Source: Labilithrix sp. (lineage in GTDB: Bacteria > Myxococcota > Polyangia > Polyangiales > Polyangiaceae). Taken from it: a DNA stretch of 64,000 nucleotides. A program made the translations under genes and the position numbers. Below the pieces are notes generated by a model, which was given only the letters and a program-made list of their open reading frames with translations, was not told the origin of the DNA and made no database searches. Below, piece by piece: positions 40,385 to 49,577 of the stretch. The first letter of the stretch is position 1. Each line of letters begins with the position of its first letter. The stretch is from contig JAQBQL010000125.1 of NCBI GenBank assembly GCA_028287035.1, positions 27,045 through 91,044 of the forward strand, read 5' to 3'.

Positions 40385-41680
40385 TCACTGCGGCGCGACC
40401 CACCCCGCATCGAGATAGCCGAGCAGGTACGAACGCATGTCGTAGTTCGTGCCCGAGCTCGCCGTGTCCGCGTCCCAGTGCGTGCCCACGCGCTCGATAC
40501 GGGTGGTCGGGAATCCGCTGGTCTTCAGCGTGTCGGTCTCGGACCGTACCGGGTTGATGGGATAGGTCGTGTCGTTCACGTGCGCGAGGTGCGCGACGTT
40601 GAGCTTCCAGCTCGCCGCCGCGATCGAGGCCGACGGCGAGGACTCCGTCCCGTAGAACGGGCTCGTGTTCTCGGCGATGACGCCGGCGAAGCGCTTCGCG
40701 TTGTAGAACGCCGTGCGATACGCCATGTTGCCGCCCGAGCTGTAGCCGCCGATGACGACGCGGCGGGGGTCGATGTTGAGCCGGCGCTTCACGTCGTCGA
40801 GCGCGGCGAGGGCAAGCGTCGCGTCGGTGCTCATGTTCCAGCAGGCGCCGTCACGCCCGCCGACGCTGACGCTGATCCAGCTCTGGCTGCCGCCGGGCGA
40901 GGTTGCCCAGGCGTCACCGTAGGCATTGCCTCCGCAGCCGTGGAGCCACACGAGGAGCTTGGTCGCGGTGTGATGGGTCGCGTCGTAGGAGCTCGGGACG
41001 TACAGCGAGTACGGGCCGGCGCTGCTGCTCAGCGTCACCACGTCGTTCTTCTGCACGGTCAGCGGCGCGGACGGGAACGTCGTTCCGCCGGAGGCGCTCG
41101 TCGTCTTCGGAACGAGGCGCACGTTGTCGACGTAGAACGTCTGGCCGGCCTGCGTGGCGCCCCAGTTGATCTTGCCGAACGAGCCGAGGGAGCCCTGCAG
41201 CGCCGTGAGCTTGGCAGTCTGCCGCGTCCAGCTCGTCGTCACGGGCACCGTGGTCTGCACGCCGCTCGCGCCGCCCGCCAGCGTCTCGACCCCGAGGCGC
41301 AAGGTCGACGCTGCCGAGGCACGCACGTCGAACGTCACCGCGTCGTAGTCCGACGCCGTGAGGTCTCCGGCTGCATGCGCGAGCGAGAGGGCGCCGCCCG
41401 ACGTCGCCATCGTCACCTTGATCTGGCTCGCGCTTCCGGCGGCGAGCGGCCCATCGAGGTTCGCGAAGCCGACGGTCGACGACCAGCTCCAGCTCGCCCA
41501 GCCCGTTCCGGGCGCGCCGTCCGCGTAGACGGTCGTGTCTGCGGTCAGGCCTTCCGCGACCTGCTCCGCCGACTCGCCGGAGCCCTGTTCTTCCTCGAGC
41601 GCGCAGCCCTCGAGCGCCGGAACCGTGAGACACGCAAGGATACAAACGACGCGGAGATGCGCCTTCATCGAGGTGAGCAA
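40385..41680 (-). CDS. Lipoprotein esterase: CBM-like domain plus alpha/beta hydrolase (PHB-depolymerase/feruloyl-esterase type)
   Basis: 431 aa from a TTG at 41680, which has GGGAGG 4 nt upstream; an ATG at 41668 has no such site. Lipobox LEGC after CILACLTVPA. About 45-195 is a beta-sandwich resembling carbohydrate-binding or galactose-binding folds (DDTVYADGAPGTGWASWSWS-like start, YDAVTFDVRASAASTLRLGV). About 205-430 is an extracellular esterase: TKLLVWLHGCGGNAYGDAWA, the nucleophile elbow GGYSSGGNMAYR and a late His in RVGTHWD. Probably acts on polysaccharide esters or polyesters. Confidence 0.87.
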   Translation of the reverse strand: MLTSMKAHLRVVCILACLTVPALEGCALEEEQGSGESAEQVAEGLTADTTVYADGAPGTGWASWSWSSTVGFANLDGPLAAGSASQIKVTMATSGGALSLAHAAGDLTASDYDAVTFDVRASAASTLRLGVETLAGGASGVQTTVPVTTSWTRQTAKLTALQGSLGSFGKINWGATQAGQTFYVDNVRLVPKTTSASGGTTFPSAPLTVQKNDVVTLSSSAGPYSLYVPSSYDATHHTATKLLVWLHGCGGNAYGDAWATSPGGSQSWISVSVGGRDGACWNMSTDATLALAALDDVKRRLNIDPRRVVIGGYSSGGNMAYRTAFYNAKRFAGVIAENTSPFYGTESSPSASIAAASWKLNVAHLAHVNDTTYPINPVRSETDTLKTSGFPTTRIERVGTHWDADTASSGTNYDMRSYLLGYLDAGWVAPQ

Positions 41681-41712
41681 ATCGCCTCCCGGAGGGTGGG
41701 TAGGGCGCGCGC

Positions 41713-41727
41713 CGTATGCGGCATACG
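41713..41727. promoter_or_regulatory. Inverted repeat upstream of the esterase
   Basis: CGTATG and CATACG with a 3-nt centre, 32 nt before the TTG start of the esterase gene. A candidate operator site; chance is possible. Confidence 0.3.
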
Positions 41728-41845
41728 CGCTCAGGACGGGCGAGGTTGCCAGTCGCAGCGCCGCGTGGCAAGCGCGTGCATGAAAGTAAGCACGACAACC
41801 AACTACACGGGCGGAACCGTGCGTTTCACAGCTCGAGCACGGGGC

Positions 41846-42796
41846 TCACTCGAATGGGGTCACGTGCAGCTCAGGCTTCTTGCCTTCGCTGATCGTCGCG
41901 AATCCCCTGGTGCCGACCGTGAATGCCAGGGACTCCCCCTGCTTCTCGTCGGCCACCGGCGCGAGACACGGCGGGCGGGCGAAGGCAGCGGCCAGCGATT
42001 CCCCGGGCTTGCGAATCCAGATGAAGGCATCCGGGCCGTAATTGCGGATACCGATGTAAAGGCCGTCGCGCGAGATCTCCCCGCCGGTCGCGAGGGCCAC
42101 ATCGACCTCCGCGATCTTCGACGTCGTGACACTGCCGCCCGGCACGAACGGCCCGATGCGGTGGATGGCGGAGGGAGCGCCGATCACCTTCGTGGCGAGG
42201 AGCAGGTCCTTCGTCACGGGATCGAACAGCAGCGTCTCGGCATCGTGCGGTCCGTCCGGGTAGCGGACGGTCATCTTCGCGGACGCGGACGTCACGGTGG
42301 CCGCTCCGACGCCCGGCTCCTCGACGCGATGGATGATCACGTCCTTGCGGAGCAGATCGTTGTCACCGGTGTCCGCGAAGTAGAGATACGAGCGCTCGGG
42401 CGACTCGTCCTCGATGGCCATGTCCTCGATGTCGACCGGCTTCGTGGTGTCGAAGGTCAGGATCGTGAGGAGCTCGCCGTCCTTGCCGACCGCGAATGCG
42501 CGCGCGCTGTCGCCCGAGTCGTTGTGCACCCAGTACACGTCGGGGTTCCGCGAGCTCGCGGCGAGGCCCGAGCTCTCGTCGATCGCCGCGCTGGCGAGCG
42601 TGGTCAGCGTGGCCGGGGTCCCGAACGTGGGACATGCCGGCCCTGCCTCTGCGCCAGCGTCCGCTCCTGGGTCGACCGCGGCGTCCGCGTCGGCGTGCGG
42701 GTCGACCCCGGCCGGTGCGGTGGTCGTCGACGAGCAACACGGCAGCGCCGCGAGGCCCAGGAGCACCGAGACGACGGCGACAGCCACTCGCGACAT
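41846..42796 (-). CDS. Beta-propeller-like lipoprotein
   Basis: 316 aa. Signal peptide with lipobox LPCC (VAVVSVLLGLAALPCCSS), then a Asp/Ala-rich linker. The body has repeated blades (DVYWVHNDSGDSARAFAVGK, RSYLYFADTGDNDLLRKDVI, HDAETLLFDPVTKDLLLATK), similar to extracellular phytase-like or SdiA-regulated propellers, with HND and ADTGDN motifs seen there. ATG at 42796. Envelope-anchored; substrate or partner unknown. Confidence 0.78.
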   Translation of the reverse strand: MSRVAVAVVSVLLGLAALPCCSSTTTAPAGVDPHADADAAVDPGADAGAEAGPACPTFGTPATLTTLASAAIDESSGLAASSRNPDVYWVHNDSGDSARAFAVGKDGELLTILTFDTTKPVDIEDMAIEDESPERSYLYFADTGDNDLLRKDVIIHRVEEPGVGAATVTSASAKMTVRYPDGPHDAETLLFDPVTKDLLLATKVIGAPSAIHRIGPFVPGGSVTTSKIAEVDVALATGGEISRDGLYIGIRNYGPDAFIWIRKPGESLAAAFARPPCLAPVADEKQGESLAFTVGTRGFATISEGKKPELHVTPFE

Positions 42797-42853
42797 GCTC
42801 GCCGTGCTACCCGCGCCCGCCGCCCGCCGCAACGGCCGCGCGCCTCGCCTGGC

Positions 42854-43579
42854 TCAGTCGCGGACGACGACCCGCAGATCGGCCTCCATCGTGCCTCCCA
42901 GGATCTCGGCATAGGTGCGGCACATGGCAATCGCCTCGTCGGTCCCCGTCAGGTCGAGCACCGCGAAGCCGCCGATCAGCTCCTTCGTCTCCGCGAAGGG
43001 GCCGTCGACCACGCGCAGGTCGTTCTTCGTGAAGAGGAGCCGCTTGGCCTTCGCGCTCGGCTCGAGCCGGGTCGCGCGAACCAGGACGCCCGCGCTGGTC
43101 ATCTCGGCCTCGAGGGCGGCGAGGGCCGCCGTCCGCTCCGCCGTGCGCCCGCCGGCCTCGGTCGCCGCGTCGGCCTTGTCGATGAGCAGGATCTGCAGCG
43201 GCGCGTCGGGCGGCTCGGGCATCATGCCGAGGTCCCACGGCTCGTTGAGCTTCCCGAGCTCGATCTCGCCGGTGCCGAGGATCGCGCCGTACCGCTCGGC
43301 CCACCCGATGGCCTCGTCCCGCGTCTTCACCCGGAGGAGGAGGAGCGCATGGGGCAGCTCGCGCTCGCCGCGGTAGGGGCCGTGCTGGATCGCGCTGCGG
43401 CCGTCCGCGAACACGAGGCGGGTGCGCGTCTTGCTCGCGCCGAGGCCGGCGCCATCGAGGAAGCGGCCCGTCTTCGCGTACCCGCCGATGAAGTCGCCCA
43501 TCCTGGCGATCAGCTCGGGCGGCGGCAGCTCGCCGGCCTCGGTGTGCGGATCGTGGCGGTGCATGATCATGAAATGCAT
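42854..43579 (-). CDS. Double YCII-related protein
   Basis: 241 aa with two YCII-like halves: the first ends RSAIQHGPYRGERELPHALL, the second has the full DGPF-type motif VDGPFAETKELIGGFAVLDL and TGTDEAIAMCRTYAEILGG. RBS GAAGGAGA before ATG 43579. Unlike the YCII gene at 2559 it has no sigma factor beside it. Such tandem YCII proteins often pair with an ECF sigma factor elsewhere. No reaction known. Confidence 0.88.
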   Translation of the reverse strand: MHFMIMHRHDPHTEAGELPPPELIARMGDFIGGYAKTGRFLDGAGLGASKTRTRLVFADGRSAIQHGPYRGERELPHALLLLRVKTRDEAIGWAERYGAILGTGEIELGKLNEPWDLGMMPEPPDAPLQILLIDKADAATEAGGRTAERTAALAALEAEMTSAGVLVRATRLEPSAKAKRLLFTKNDLRVVDGPFAETKELIGGFAVLDLTGTDEAIAMCRTYAEILGGTMEADLRVVVRD

Positions 43580-43660
43580 GGTGAACGTGTCTCCTTCAGC
43601 GTGACGACAATCCGAGGGACGGGGATCGACACGGCGACTCGATTTTTTTTCGCGCGCCGG

Positions 43661-44074
43661 TCAGAGCGCGACCGGGACCGTCCAGCGCGCGCGGCAGTCG
43701 GCGTGGGCCACGCCCAGCGAGGCGTCGGCGGGTGCGGAGGGCAGGGCGACGTCGCTGCCCTCCTCGACGTCCTCGCCGCACACCGCGCACACCCCGGACC
43801 GCCTCGCCCGGGCGATGGTCGATGCGACCACGCGGCGGGGCCGGAGGTCGGGCGGCGGCCGGGGAGGTGAAGGCGGACGCCTGGGAGGGGAGGGCCACGG
43901 GCGCCAGCCGGCCGCCGCGAACGGGTCCTCCGTGCGTTCGGCCTCGCGCGCGACGACGCGAAACCCTCCTTCCCGGATCAACTTGCAGGCGAGGTACGCT
44001 GCCGACCGTGCCTCGTGCTCGCTCTCGGACGCGGTGAGCGCGATGAGCTTCTCGATCCGTGCGAGGGTGCTCAC
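43661..44074 (-). CDS. DUF2786-type protein with C-terminal Cys cluster
   Basis: 137 aa from a GTG that overlaps the stop of the upstream gene (GTGA). Residues 1-40 (STLARIEKLIALTASESEHE, then ARSAAYLACKLIREG) match the DUF2786 helical motif. A Pro/Arg-rich linker leads to a C-terminal module with CAVCGEDVEEG and VAHADC, three or four zinc-ligand residues in a treble-clef-like pattern. Possible nucleic-acid-associated protein; function unknown. Coupled to the 373-aa gene at 44071. Confidence 0.75.
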   Translation of the reverse strand: MSTLARIEKLIALTASESEHEARSAAYLACKLIREGGFRVVAREAERTEDPFAAAGWRPWPSPPRRPPSPPRPPPDLRPRRVVASTIARARRSGVCAVCGEDVEEGSDVALPSAPADASLGVAHADCRARWTVPVAL

Positions 44075-45192
44075 GCGGGCTCGTGGCCTCCATCGAGGAC
44101 GAGCGGCACCGGGGTGAAGCCGTCGGCCGTGAAGGAGGCCGTGAGCTCCTCGACGGTGGCGTCGGCGTGGAAGCCGCGCTGGAGGCGGAGCGCCCCCTCC
44201 ACCGCGAGGGCCATCTGCACGGTGCGCTGGTGCTTCGTGAACACCGCGTCCACCGCCGCGAACCCGCCCGTGACGACGTCCTGATCGAGCGGTGACTCCG
44301 GCAGCCGCGTGCCGAGCGTGCTGCGCGAATGGCTCGAGGCATCGTAGAAGTACGCCGGAACGACCCGCGCCCCGGCGGTCCTCGGCAGGCGCACCCGCGC
44401 GAGCACCACGCGCGGAGCCGACGAGCTCACGGGCGGCAAGCGCTCGAGGACGACCGCGTCGAAGGCGTCGAGGAGCGCCCCCACGAGCTCGCGCCGCTCC
44501 TCCTCGGCGCTCGGCGCGAGGGCGAGCTCCTCGAGACGGGGCCGGACGAGACTCGTGTGATCCTCGATGAGCGACTGCAGCGCCCACGCCGCGTTCGTGG
44601 CGAGCGGCTCCTTCGCCTTGCGCAGCGCGCGCGTCATCCCGTCGAGCGCCCTTGCCAGCGCGGCGGCGTCGCCCGCGCGGAGCACCTCACCGCTGATGCC
44701 TCCCGGGCTCCGGGCGCGCACCGCCGCTTCGCGCGCGTCCGGATCGAGCGCCATCTCCTCCCACGTGCACGCCACTGCCAGGGAGACCCCGGCGAGGTCG
44801 AGGCCCGAGCTGTCCGCGGGGACCACCACGTATTGCGGAGCGCACACCGCGAAGGGCACGTCCTCGAGGTCGTCGAACGTGGCGGCGCAGAGGCCACCCT
44901 TCGCGATCTTCTTGGCGCTCCGCGCCGCGAGCGAACGCGCCATCGTCATCGCGTGCTCGGGCGACGCGGTGGTACGGATGGCGACGGCCGTGGCGGGCTC
45001 GCGCTTCGCGACCGCGACCACGAGCGTGACGCCCGGCGCCGCGCCTCGCTCGGCGATGGCGCCCGACCACGCCACCGGCTCGCCCTTGCGCTCGTCCACC
45101 GCGCTCGAGAGCAGCGGACCGAGGCGCGCCAGACGGTCATGGAGCGGGCGTGCGAACGAGGGCGGGGCGGCGAGCGGAACATCGCTGGGCAT
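44071..45192 (-). CDS. Conserved hypothetical protein
   Basis: 373 aa, no signal or membrane segment; family not recognised. Two alpha/beta regions are visible: GVTLVVAVAKREPATAVAIR with VSLAVACTWEEMALDPD, and PRVVLARVRLPRTAGARVVP with the C-terminal ADGFTPVPLVLDGGHEPA. The middle is helical. Its stop overlaps the DUF2786 gene start, so the two are one unit. It may be a peptidase-like or binding protein; I cannot support a function. ATG at 45192. Confidence 0.75.
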   Translation of the reverse strand: MPSDVPLAAPPSFARPLHDRLARLGPLLSSAVDERKGEPVAWSGAIAERGAAPGVTLVVAVAKREPATAVAIRTTASPEHAMTMARSLAARSAKKIAKGGLCAATFDDLEDVPFAVCAPQYVVVPADSSGLDLAGVSLAVACTWEEMALDPDAREAAVRARSPGGISGEVLRAGDAAALARALDGMTRALRKAKEPLATNAAWALQSLIEDHTSLVRPRLEELALAPSAEEERRELVGALLDAFDAVVLERLPPVSSSAPRVVLARVRLPRTAGARVVPAYFYDASSHSRSTLGTRLPESPLDQDVVTGGFAAVDAVFTKHQRTVQMALAVEGALRLQRGFHADATVEELTASFTADGFTPVPLVLDGGHEPA

Positions 45193-45259
45193 GACGCGGC
45201 GGCATCCTAACCCACCTGCCGTGATCGCGCGCGGACCCGCTCCGTGACCGTGTCCGCGA

Positions 45260-45508
45260 TCAGCGCGGGCCGGCGCCGCGGAGCACGGCTGCGACGCTCA
45301 GCACGCTACCGACCGCCGCCATCATGCCGCCACGACCGGCGAGCACGGCGGCGAAGCGATGCAGGTCCTCGGGCGTCTCGATCCCGTGGAGCTTCGCGAC
45401 CCGCAGCGCCTCCTGGTACGCGAGCGTGCCCGGCGCCTCGCCGAGGACGCGCACGAGCTTCCCGCGCGCGAGGGCGGCGAGGGAGTCTGGCGGATCAGCC
45501 TGCGTCAT
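45260..45508 (-). CDS. Small hypothetical protein coupled to the PAS-GAF gene
   Basis: 82 aa. N-terminal helix AALARGKLVRVLGEAPGTLA, then AYQEALRVAKLHGIETPEDL and a hydrophobic C-terminal segment (GMMAAVGSVLSVAAVLRG) that might be a membrane-associated helix. ATG overlaps the PAS-GAF stop (ATGA). No family recognised. Confidence 0.6.
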   Translation of the reverse strand: MTQADPPDSLAALARGKLVRVLGEAPGTLAYQEALRVAKLHGIETPEDLHRFAAVLAGRGGMMAAVGSVLSVAAVLRGAGPR

Positions 45509-46575
45509 CGACTCTCGAGCTGCCCCAGCTTCGCGAGCGCCGCGTCACGTTCGCGTCGCATCGCGACGACCAGCTCCTGGGCGGCACGGCTCTGCTCGAT
45601 GACGTCGGCGGCGAGCGTCTCGGAGGCGATGCGTGCCTGCTGCGTGTGCTCGAAGAGGCGGGCATTCTCCACCGCGATGGCGATGCGCGCCGCGAGCGCC
45701 TTCGCGAAGGCGAGGTCACGATCGCCGTACGATCGGTTCGACTCGGCGGACACCAGGGTGAGCGTCCCGACGGTGCGGTCACCCGCGACGAGGGGGACGC
45801 ACATCGAGGACCGCAGGCCGAGGCCGCGGATCATCGCGAGCACCTCGGGGTCGAGAATGGACTGCGCGAGGAGCTCGTCCGGAATCTCCTCGAAGACCTC
45901 GGGGGCGCCGCTGCGCAGGACCGCGTAGATTCCGCCCGGGTCCTCGGGGCGGGGCGGCATGCGGCGGTGGAACTCCCACGCCATCTTCATCTTGGACGGA
46001 TCGACGTGCTCCATTGCGACGCGCTCGAGCAGCCCGTCCGGCGTGGCGAGGTCGACGGCGAACCAGTCGGCGATGCGCGGCACGAGGAGCTTCGCGACGT
46101 CCTGGAGGGTCTCCTTGGAGTCGAGCGACGCGCCGAGCCGCTTGCCGGCCTGGACGAGGAACTCCTGCTGCTCCTCGAAGCGATGCTCGTCCTCGACGTC
46201 CGTACCCGTCGCCGCCCACGGGCCCGGTGCACCGGGGGTGAGTGGCTGGAACCGGCAGAGATGACGACGGTAGGTCCCGTCGTGCCGCCGGAGCCGCATG
46301 ACGAGCTCGAAGGGAGCCATGTGAGCGCGGCCCGCGCTCGCCGTCGCCTCGTAGTGCGGCCGGTCTTCGGGGTGGATGAAGGATCGCGTACCCTCCACCT
46401 CGGCCCGCGCGAGATCGGCGCCGCCGTACGTCGCGCACCGGGCGTTCAGGAAGGTCGGCTTGCCGGACTCGTCCGTCATCCAGACCATGTGCGGGATCGC
46501 GTCGACGAGGCGGCGCTGCGCAGCGAGCTGGGTCTCGAGCTGTGCGATGCGCTCCTCGGAAGTGGGGTCGGCCAT
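45505..46575 (-). CDS. PAS-GAF sensor protein without kinase domain
   Basis: 356 aa. Short coiled coil, PAS about 18-130 (LVDAIPHMVWMTDESGKPTF, FIHPEDRPHYE), GAF about 145-320 (LVPRIADWFAVDLATPDGLL, GLGLRSSMCVPLVAGDRTVG, TLVSAESNRSYGDRDLAFAK). A C-terminal coiled coil (AAQELVVAMRRERDAALAKL) ends the protein where a HisKA would normally begin. It is thus a kinase-like sensor lacking the transmitter, possibly acting by dimerising with another protein. Coupled to the 82-aa gene. Confidence 0.9.
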   Translation of the reverse strand: MADPTSEERIAQLETQLAAQRRLVDAIPHMVWMTDESGKPTFLNARCATYGGADLARAEVEGTRSFIHPEDRPHYEATASAGRAHMAPFELVMRLRRHDGTYRRHLCRFQPLTPGAPGPWAATGTDVEDEHRFEEQQEFLVQAGKRLGASLDSKETLQDVAKLLVPRIADWFAVDLATPDGLLERVAMEHVDPSKMKMAWEFHRRMPPRPEDPGGIYAVLRSGAPEVFEEIPDELLAQSILDPEVLAMIRGLGLRSSMCVPLVAGDRTVGTLTLVSAESNRSYGDRDLAFAKALAARIAIAVENARLFEHTQQARIASETLAADVIEQSRAAQELVVAMRRERDAALAKLGQLESR

Positions 46576-46680
46576 GAACGCGGCAAGCCTAGCTCACCGC
46601 GGGCTCGCGCGCGGCCTCGTCGCGGCGCGTTCGGGTGCCATTCAGTGCGAAAAGCCGCCCCAGGCGTTTCCGCCCGGCTT

Positions 46681-47256
46681 TCAGGGGTGGAGGGTCTCGC
46701 CGCGCGCGAGCATCGCGACGAAGGCCGCGATCTTCTTCGCCCGGCCGGCCTCGGTCCGCATCGCGAGCGTCCGGAACGCGAGCGCGAACCGGTTCTGGGA
46801 GGACAGGGTCTCGTACGTGGCCAGCGCCGCGGGCACCGCGCGTATCGCCGCGAGCAGGTCGGCGGGAAGCTCGCTGCCGGCCATGCGGTAGGCGCGGTCC
46901 CAGCGGCCATCGGCCTTCGCGGCCTCGACCTGCGCGAGCCCCGGCGCCTGCATCTTCTTCTCGCGCACGAGCCGCTCCACGTTCGCGACGTTCACCTGGC
47001 TCCACACGCTCTTCTTCCCGCGCGGCGTGTACCGCTGGAGGAAGCTTTGCTCGTCGAAGCCCTTGCGGATGCCGTCGATCCAGCCCCAGCAGAGGGCCGC
47101 GTCGATCGCCTCGGCAGGCGTGATCGAGGCAAGCCCGGAGCGCACCTTGTGGATCTTGATCCACACCTCGGTCTCCTTGTTCCAGTGCTTGCGGAGCCAC
47201 GCGTGGAAGCTCTTCGCGTCGGGCAGCTCGTGGACCTTGGCGGGATCGACGTTCAT
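46681..47256 (-). CDS. YdeI/OmpD-associated family protein
   Basis: 191 aa, the usual length. Motifs of the family: SFHAWLRKHWNKETEVWIKI, AIDAALCWGWIDGIRKGFDE, FLQRYTPRGKKSVWSQVNVA; the C-terminal bacteriocin-protection-type helical part ends AKKIAAFVAMLARG. ATG overlaps the MFS stop (ATGA). Linked to resistance to cationic peptides in Enterobacteria; role here unproven. Confidence 0.92.
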   Translation of the reverse strand: MNVDPAKVHELPDAKSFHAWLRKHWNKETEVWIKIHKVRSGLASITPAEAIDAALCWGWIDGIRKGFDEQSFLQRYTPRGKKSVWSQVNVANVERLVREKKMQAPGLAQVEAAKADGRWDRAYRMAGSELPADLLAAIRAVPAALATYETLSSQNRFALAFRTLAMRTEAGRAKKIAAFVAMLARGETLHP

Positions 47257-48446
47257 CGCTCCTCGGGCGGCGTCAGCCGACGGAACAGGCGGTACAGCGA
47301 GAGGTCGTACGCGATCTTCAGGACGCCCGCGAGCACGAAGGGGGCGGCGCTGAGGCCCATCAACCCGGCCGCGAACGGACCCATGCTCGCGCCGACGAGC
47401 TTTGCCTGGTTCGCGAGCGAGCTGGCCGCGGAGCGCTCGTCGTCGTCGACGATGGCCATCATGTAGCTGGTGCGCGCGGGCACATCCATCTGGGCCACGA
47501 GGAACCGCCCGAGCAGCGCGGCGACGCCGAGCTCGAGGGTCGGCATGAAGGGAAACGCGATGAGCAGAACGTTGCCGGGGATGTGCGACCACACCATGGT
47601 GTTCACGAGCCCGAAGCGCCTGGCGATCGGCGCGCTGAGGAGCGCCGAGAAACCGGCGACGGTGTTCGTGGCGAAGAAGATCGTCCCGAGCGTGCCCACG
47701 TCGGCGCCGAAGCGGCGGTGGAGCCAGTAGGCGAGGAGCGTCTGCACCGCGAGCCCCGAGCCGAACGAGTCCACCGCGAAGAGCGCCGCGAGCGTGGTGA
47801 CGGCGCGGCGCGAACGATGCAGCCCGACGCCGGCGCGCGGGCGGTGGCGCGCCTCGACGTTCCGGGACAGGCGGAGGAAGAGGAGCGCCATGACGAGGCC
47901 GAGCGCGGCGTAGGCGAGGAGCACGGCGCGGTACGAGTCGAGCTCGCTGTGGCCGTGGCGGGTGACGGCGCGCGCGAGCCAGCCGCCGGTGAGCGCGCCG
48001 ACGGCGTTCGAGAGGGAGCCGGTGAGCTGGTAGAAGCCGAAGACTCGCGTGCGCTCGGGGCCGGGCACCTCCTGGCTTATCGCCGCCTGCTCGATCGAGA
48101 GGAACGGGCCGACCTCCGCGCCGCTCGGGCTGATCGTCCCGAGCACCGCCGCGACGACGAGGAGGACCGTGCTGCTGGTCGCCGCGAACACTGCGCCCGC
48201 CAGCACCACGAGGATGCAGCTCGCGACGAGCACGCGCCGCCGCCCGTAGCGATCGGCGACCACTCCGATCCCGAGGCTGAGCACCGCGTCACCCACGAGC
48301 GTGAGGGTGAAGACGAGGCCGATCTCGGCGTCGGAGAAGCCGCGCGCCGCGAGGAAGAGCGCCAGGATGACCGCGAGGAGCCCGTACGCGAACGTGCGCA
48401 CCGCGCGCGTCACGAACAGGATCCTGGTGTCGGGGGTGAGCGTCAT
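47253..48446 (-). CDS. MFS transporter
   Basis: 397 aa with about 12 membrane segments. Loop 2-3 carries the MFS motif GVVADRYGRRRVLV. Helix 5 region ISPSGAEVGPFLSIEQAAIS and the cytoplasmic loop NVEARHRPRAGVGLHRSRRA separate the two halves. ATG at 48446; a longer in-frame start adds an Arg-rich stretch. Resembles drug/solute efflux members; substrate unknown. Co-transcribed with the YdeI gene by a 4-nt overlap. Confidence 0.93.
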   Translation of the reverse strand: MTLTPDTRILFVTRAVRTFAYGLLAVILALFLAARGFSDAEIGLVFTLTLVGDAVLSLGIGVVADRYGRRRVLVASCILVVLAGAVFAATSSTVLLVVAAVLGTISPSGAEVGPFLSIEQAAISQEVPGPERTRVFGFYQLTGSLSNAVGALTGGWLARAVTRHGHSELDSYRAVLLAYAALGLVMALLFLRLSRNVEARHRPRAGVGLHRSRRAVTTLAALFAVDSFGSGLAVQTLLAYWLHRRFGADVGTLGTIFFATNTVAGFSALLSAPIARRFGLVNTMVWSHIPGNVLLIAFPFMPTLELGVAALLGRFLVAQMDVPARTSYMMAIVDDDERSAASSLANQAKLVGASMGPFAAGLMGLSAAPFVLAGVLKIAYDLSLYRLFRRLTPPEER

Positions 48447-48480
48447 CACGGCGGGGGAGCGGCGCACCCCCAACGGTCGG

Positions 48481-49476
48481 TCAGGGACGCTTCGCGGGGC
48501 TCGCGGTCTTCTTCGGATCGCGCACCGCCACGTCACCGAGGACCTCGTCGATCTGCTTCATCGTCGCCGGATCGAGCTTCACGCCCGACGCTTTCGCGTT
48601 GTCCTTGACCTGCTCGGGACGCGAGGCGCCGACGATCGCCGACGAAACGTTCGGGTTCTGGAGCACCCAGGCAACCGCGAGCTGCGCCATGCTGAGCCCC
48701 GCCTGCTCGGCGATGGGCTTCAGCTTCTGCACGCGGGTGAGGACGTCGTCGGTGAGGAGCTGGGTCATGAACCGCGAGCCCGTCTCGTCGGTGGCGCGGC
48801 TACCCTCCGGCGGCGGCTGCCCGGGGAGATACTTGCCAGTCAGCACGCCCTGCGCGATCGGTGACCAGACGATCTGGCCCATGCCCGCCTTCTCGCACGC
48901 CGGGACGACCTCCGCCTCGATCACGCGCCAGAGCATCGAGTATTGCGGCTGGTTGCTGACGAGCGGCACGTGGAGCTCGCGCGCCAGCGCGGCGGCCCGG
49001 CCGATCTGTTCGGCGGTCCATTCGGAGACGCCGATGTAGAGCACCTTGCCCTGCCGCACGAGGTCGGCGAACGCGGTCATCGTCTCCTCGAGCGGCGTCT
49101 CCACGTCGTAGCGGTGCGCCTGGTAGAGATCGACGTAGTCGGTGCGCAGCCGCTTCAGGCTCCCGTGGATCGACTCGACGATGTGCTTGCGCGAGAGCCC
49201 TCGGTCGTTCGGGCCGGGGCCGGTCGGCCAGTACACCTTCGTGAAGATCTCGACGCCCTGCCGGCGCTGTCCGGCGAGCGCCTCGCCGAGCACCTCCTCG
49301 GCGCGCGTCGCCGCGTAGACGTCCGCGGTGTCGAACGTGGTGATGCCTTCCTCGAGCGCCGCCTTCACGCACGCGATCGCCGCGTCCTTCTCGACCTGCG
49401 ATCCGTGGGTGATCCAGTTGCCGTACGAGATCTCGCTCACGAGGAGGCCGCTCGTCCCGAGGTGCCGATGCTTCAT
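48481..49476 (-). CDS. Aldo/keto reductase
   Basis: 331 aa, (beta/alpha)8 barrel of the potassium-channel-beta-subunit-like AKR class. Catalytic tetrad: Asp and Tyr in FDTADVYAATR, Lys in IFTKVYW, His in YQAHRYD. NADPH site near the C terminus: SSAIVGASRPEQV. ATG at 49476 (MKHRHL). Likely reduces aldehydes or ketones. It is divergent from the phosphorelay operon; a 16-bp palindrome lies between them. The MFS gene follows 34 nt downstream. Confidence 0.95.
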   Translation of the reverse strand: MKHRHLGTSGLLVSEISYGNWITHGSQVEKDAAIACVKAALEEGITTFDTADVYAATRAEEVLGEALAGQRRQGVEIFTKVYWPTGPGPNDRGLSRKHIVESIHGSLKRLRTDYVDLYQAHRYDVETPLEETMTAFADLVRQGKVLYIGVSEWTAEQIGRAAALARELHVPLVSNQPQYSMLWRVIEAEVVPACEKAGMGQIVWSPIAQGVLTGKYLPGQPPPEGSRATDETGSRFMTQLLTDDVLTRVQKLKPIAEQAGLSMAQLAVAWVLQNPNVSSAIVGASRPEQVKDNAKASGVKLDPATMKQIDEVLGDVAVRDPKKTASPAKRP

Positions 49477-49577
49477 CCGCGTAGGATGCCGCAACCGATG
49501 GCCCGCGTCATCGATGGCGCGCACTCACCCTCACGGCACGGCTCGCGAGCGAACGCAATGGATGGATCGACGATCTC

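Noticed and set aside
40478..43870. Open frame of about 1130 codons on the plus strand
   Set aside because: Antisense to esterase, propeller and YCII genes, all clear on the minus strand with signal peptides and motifs.
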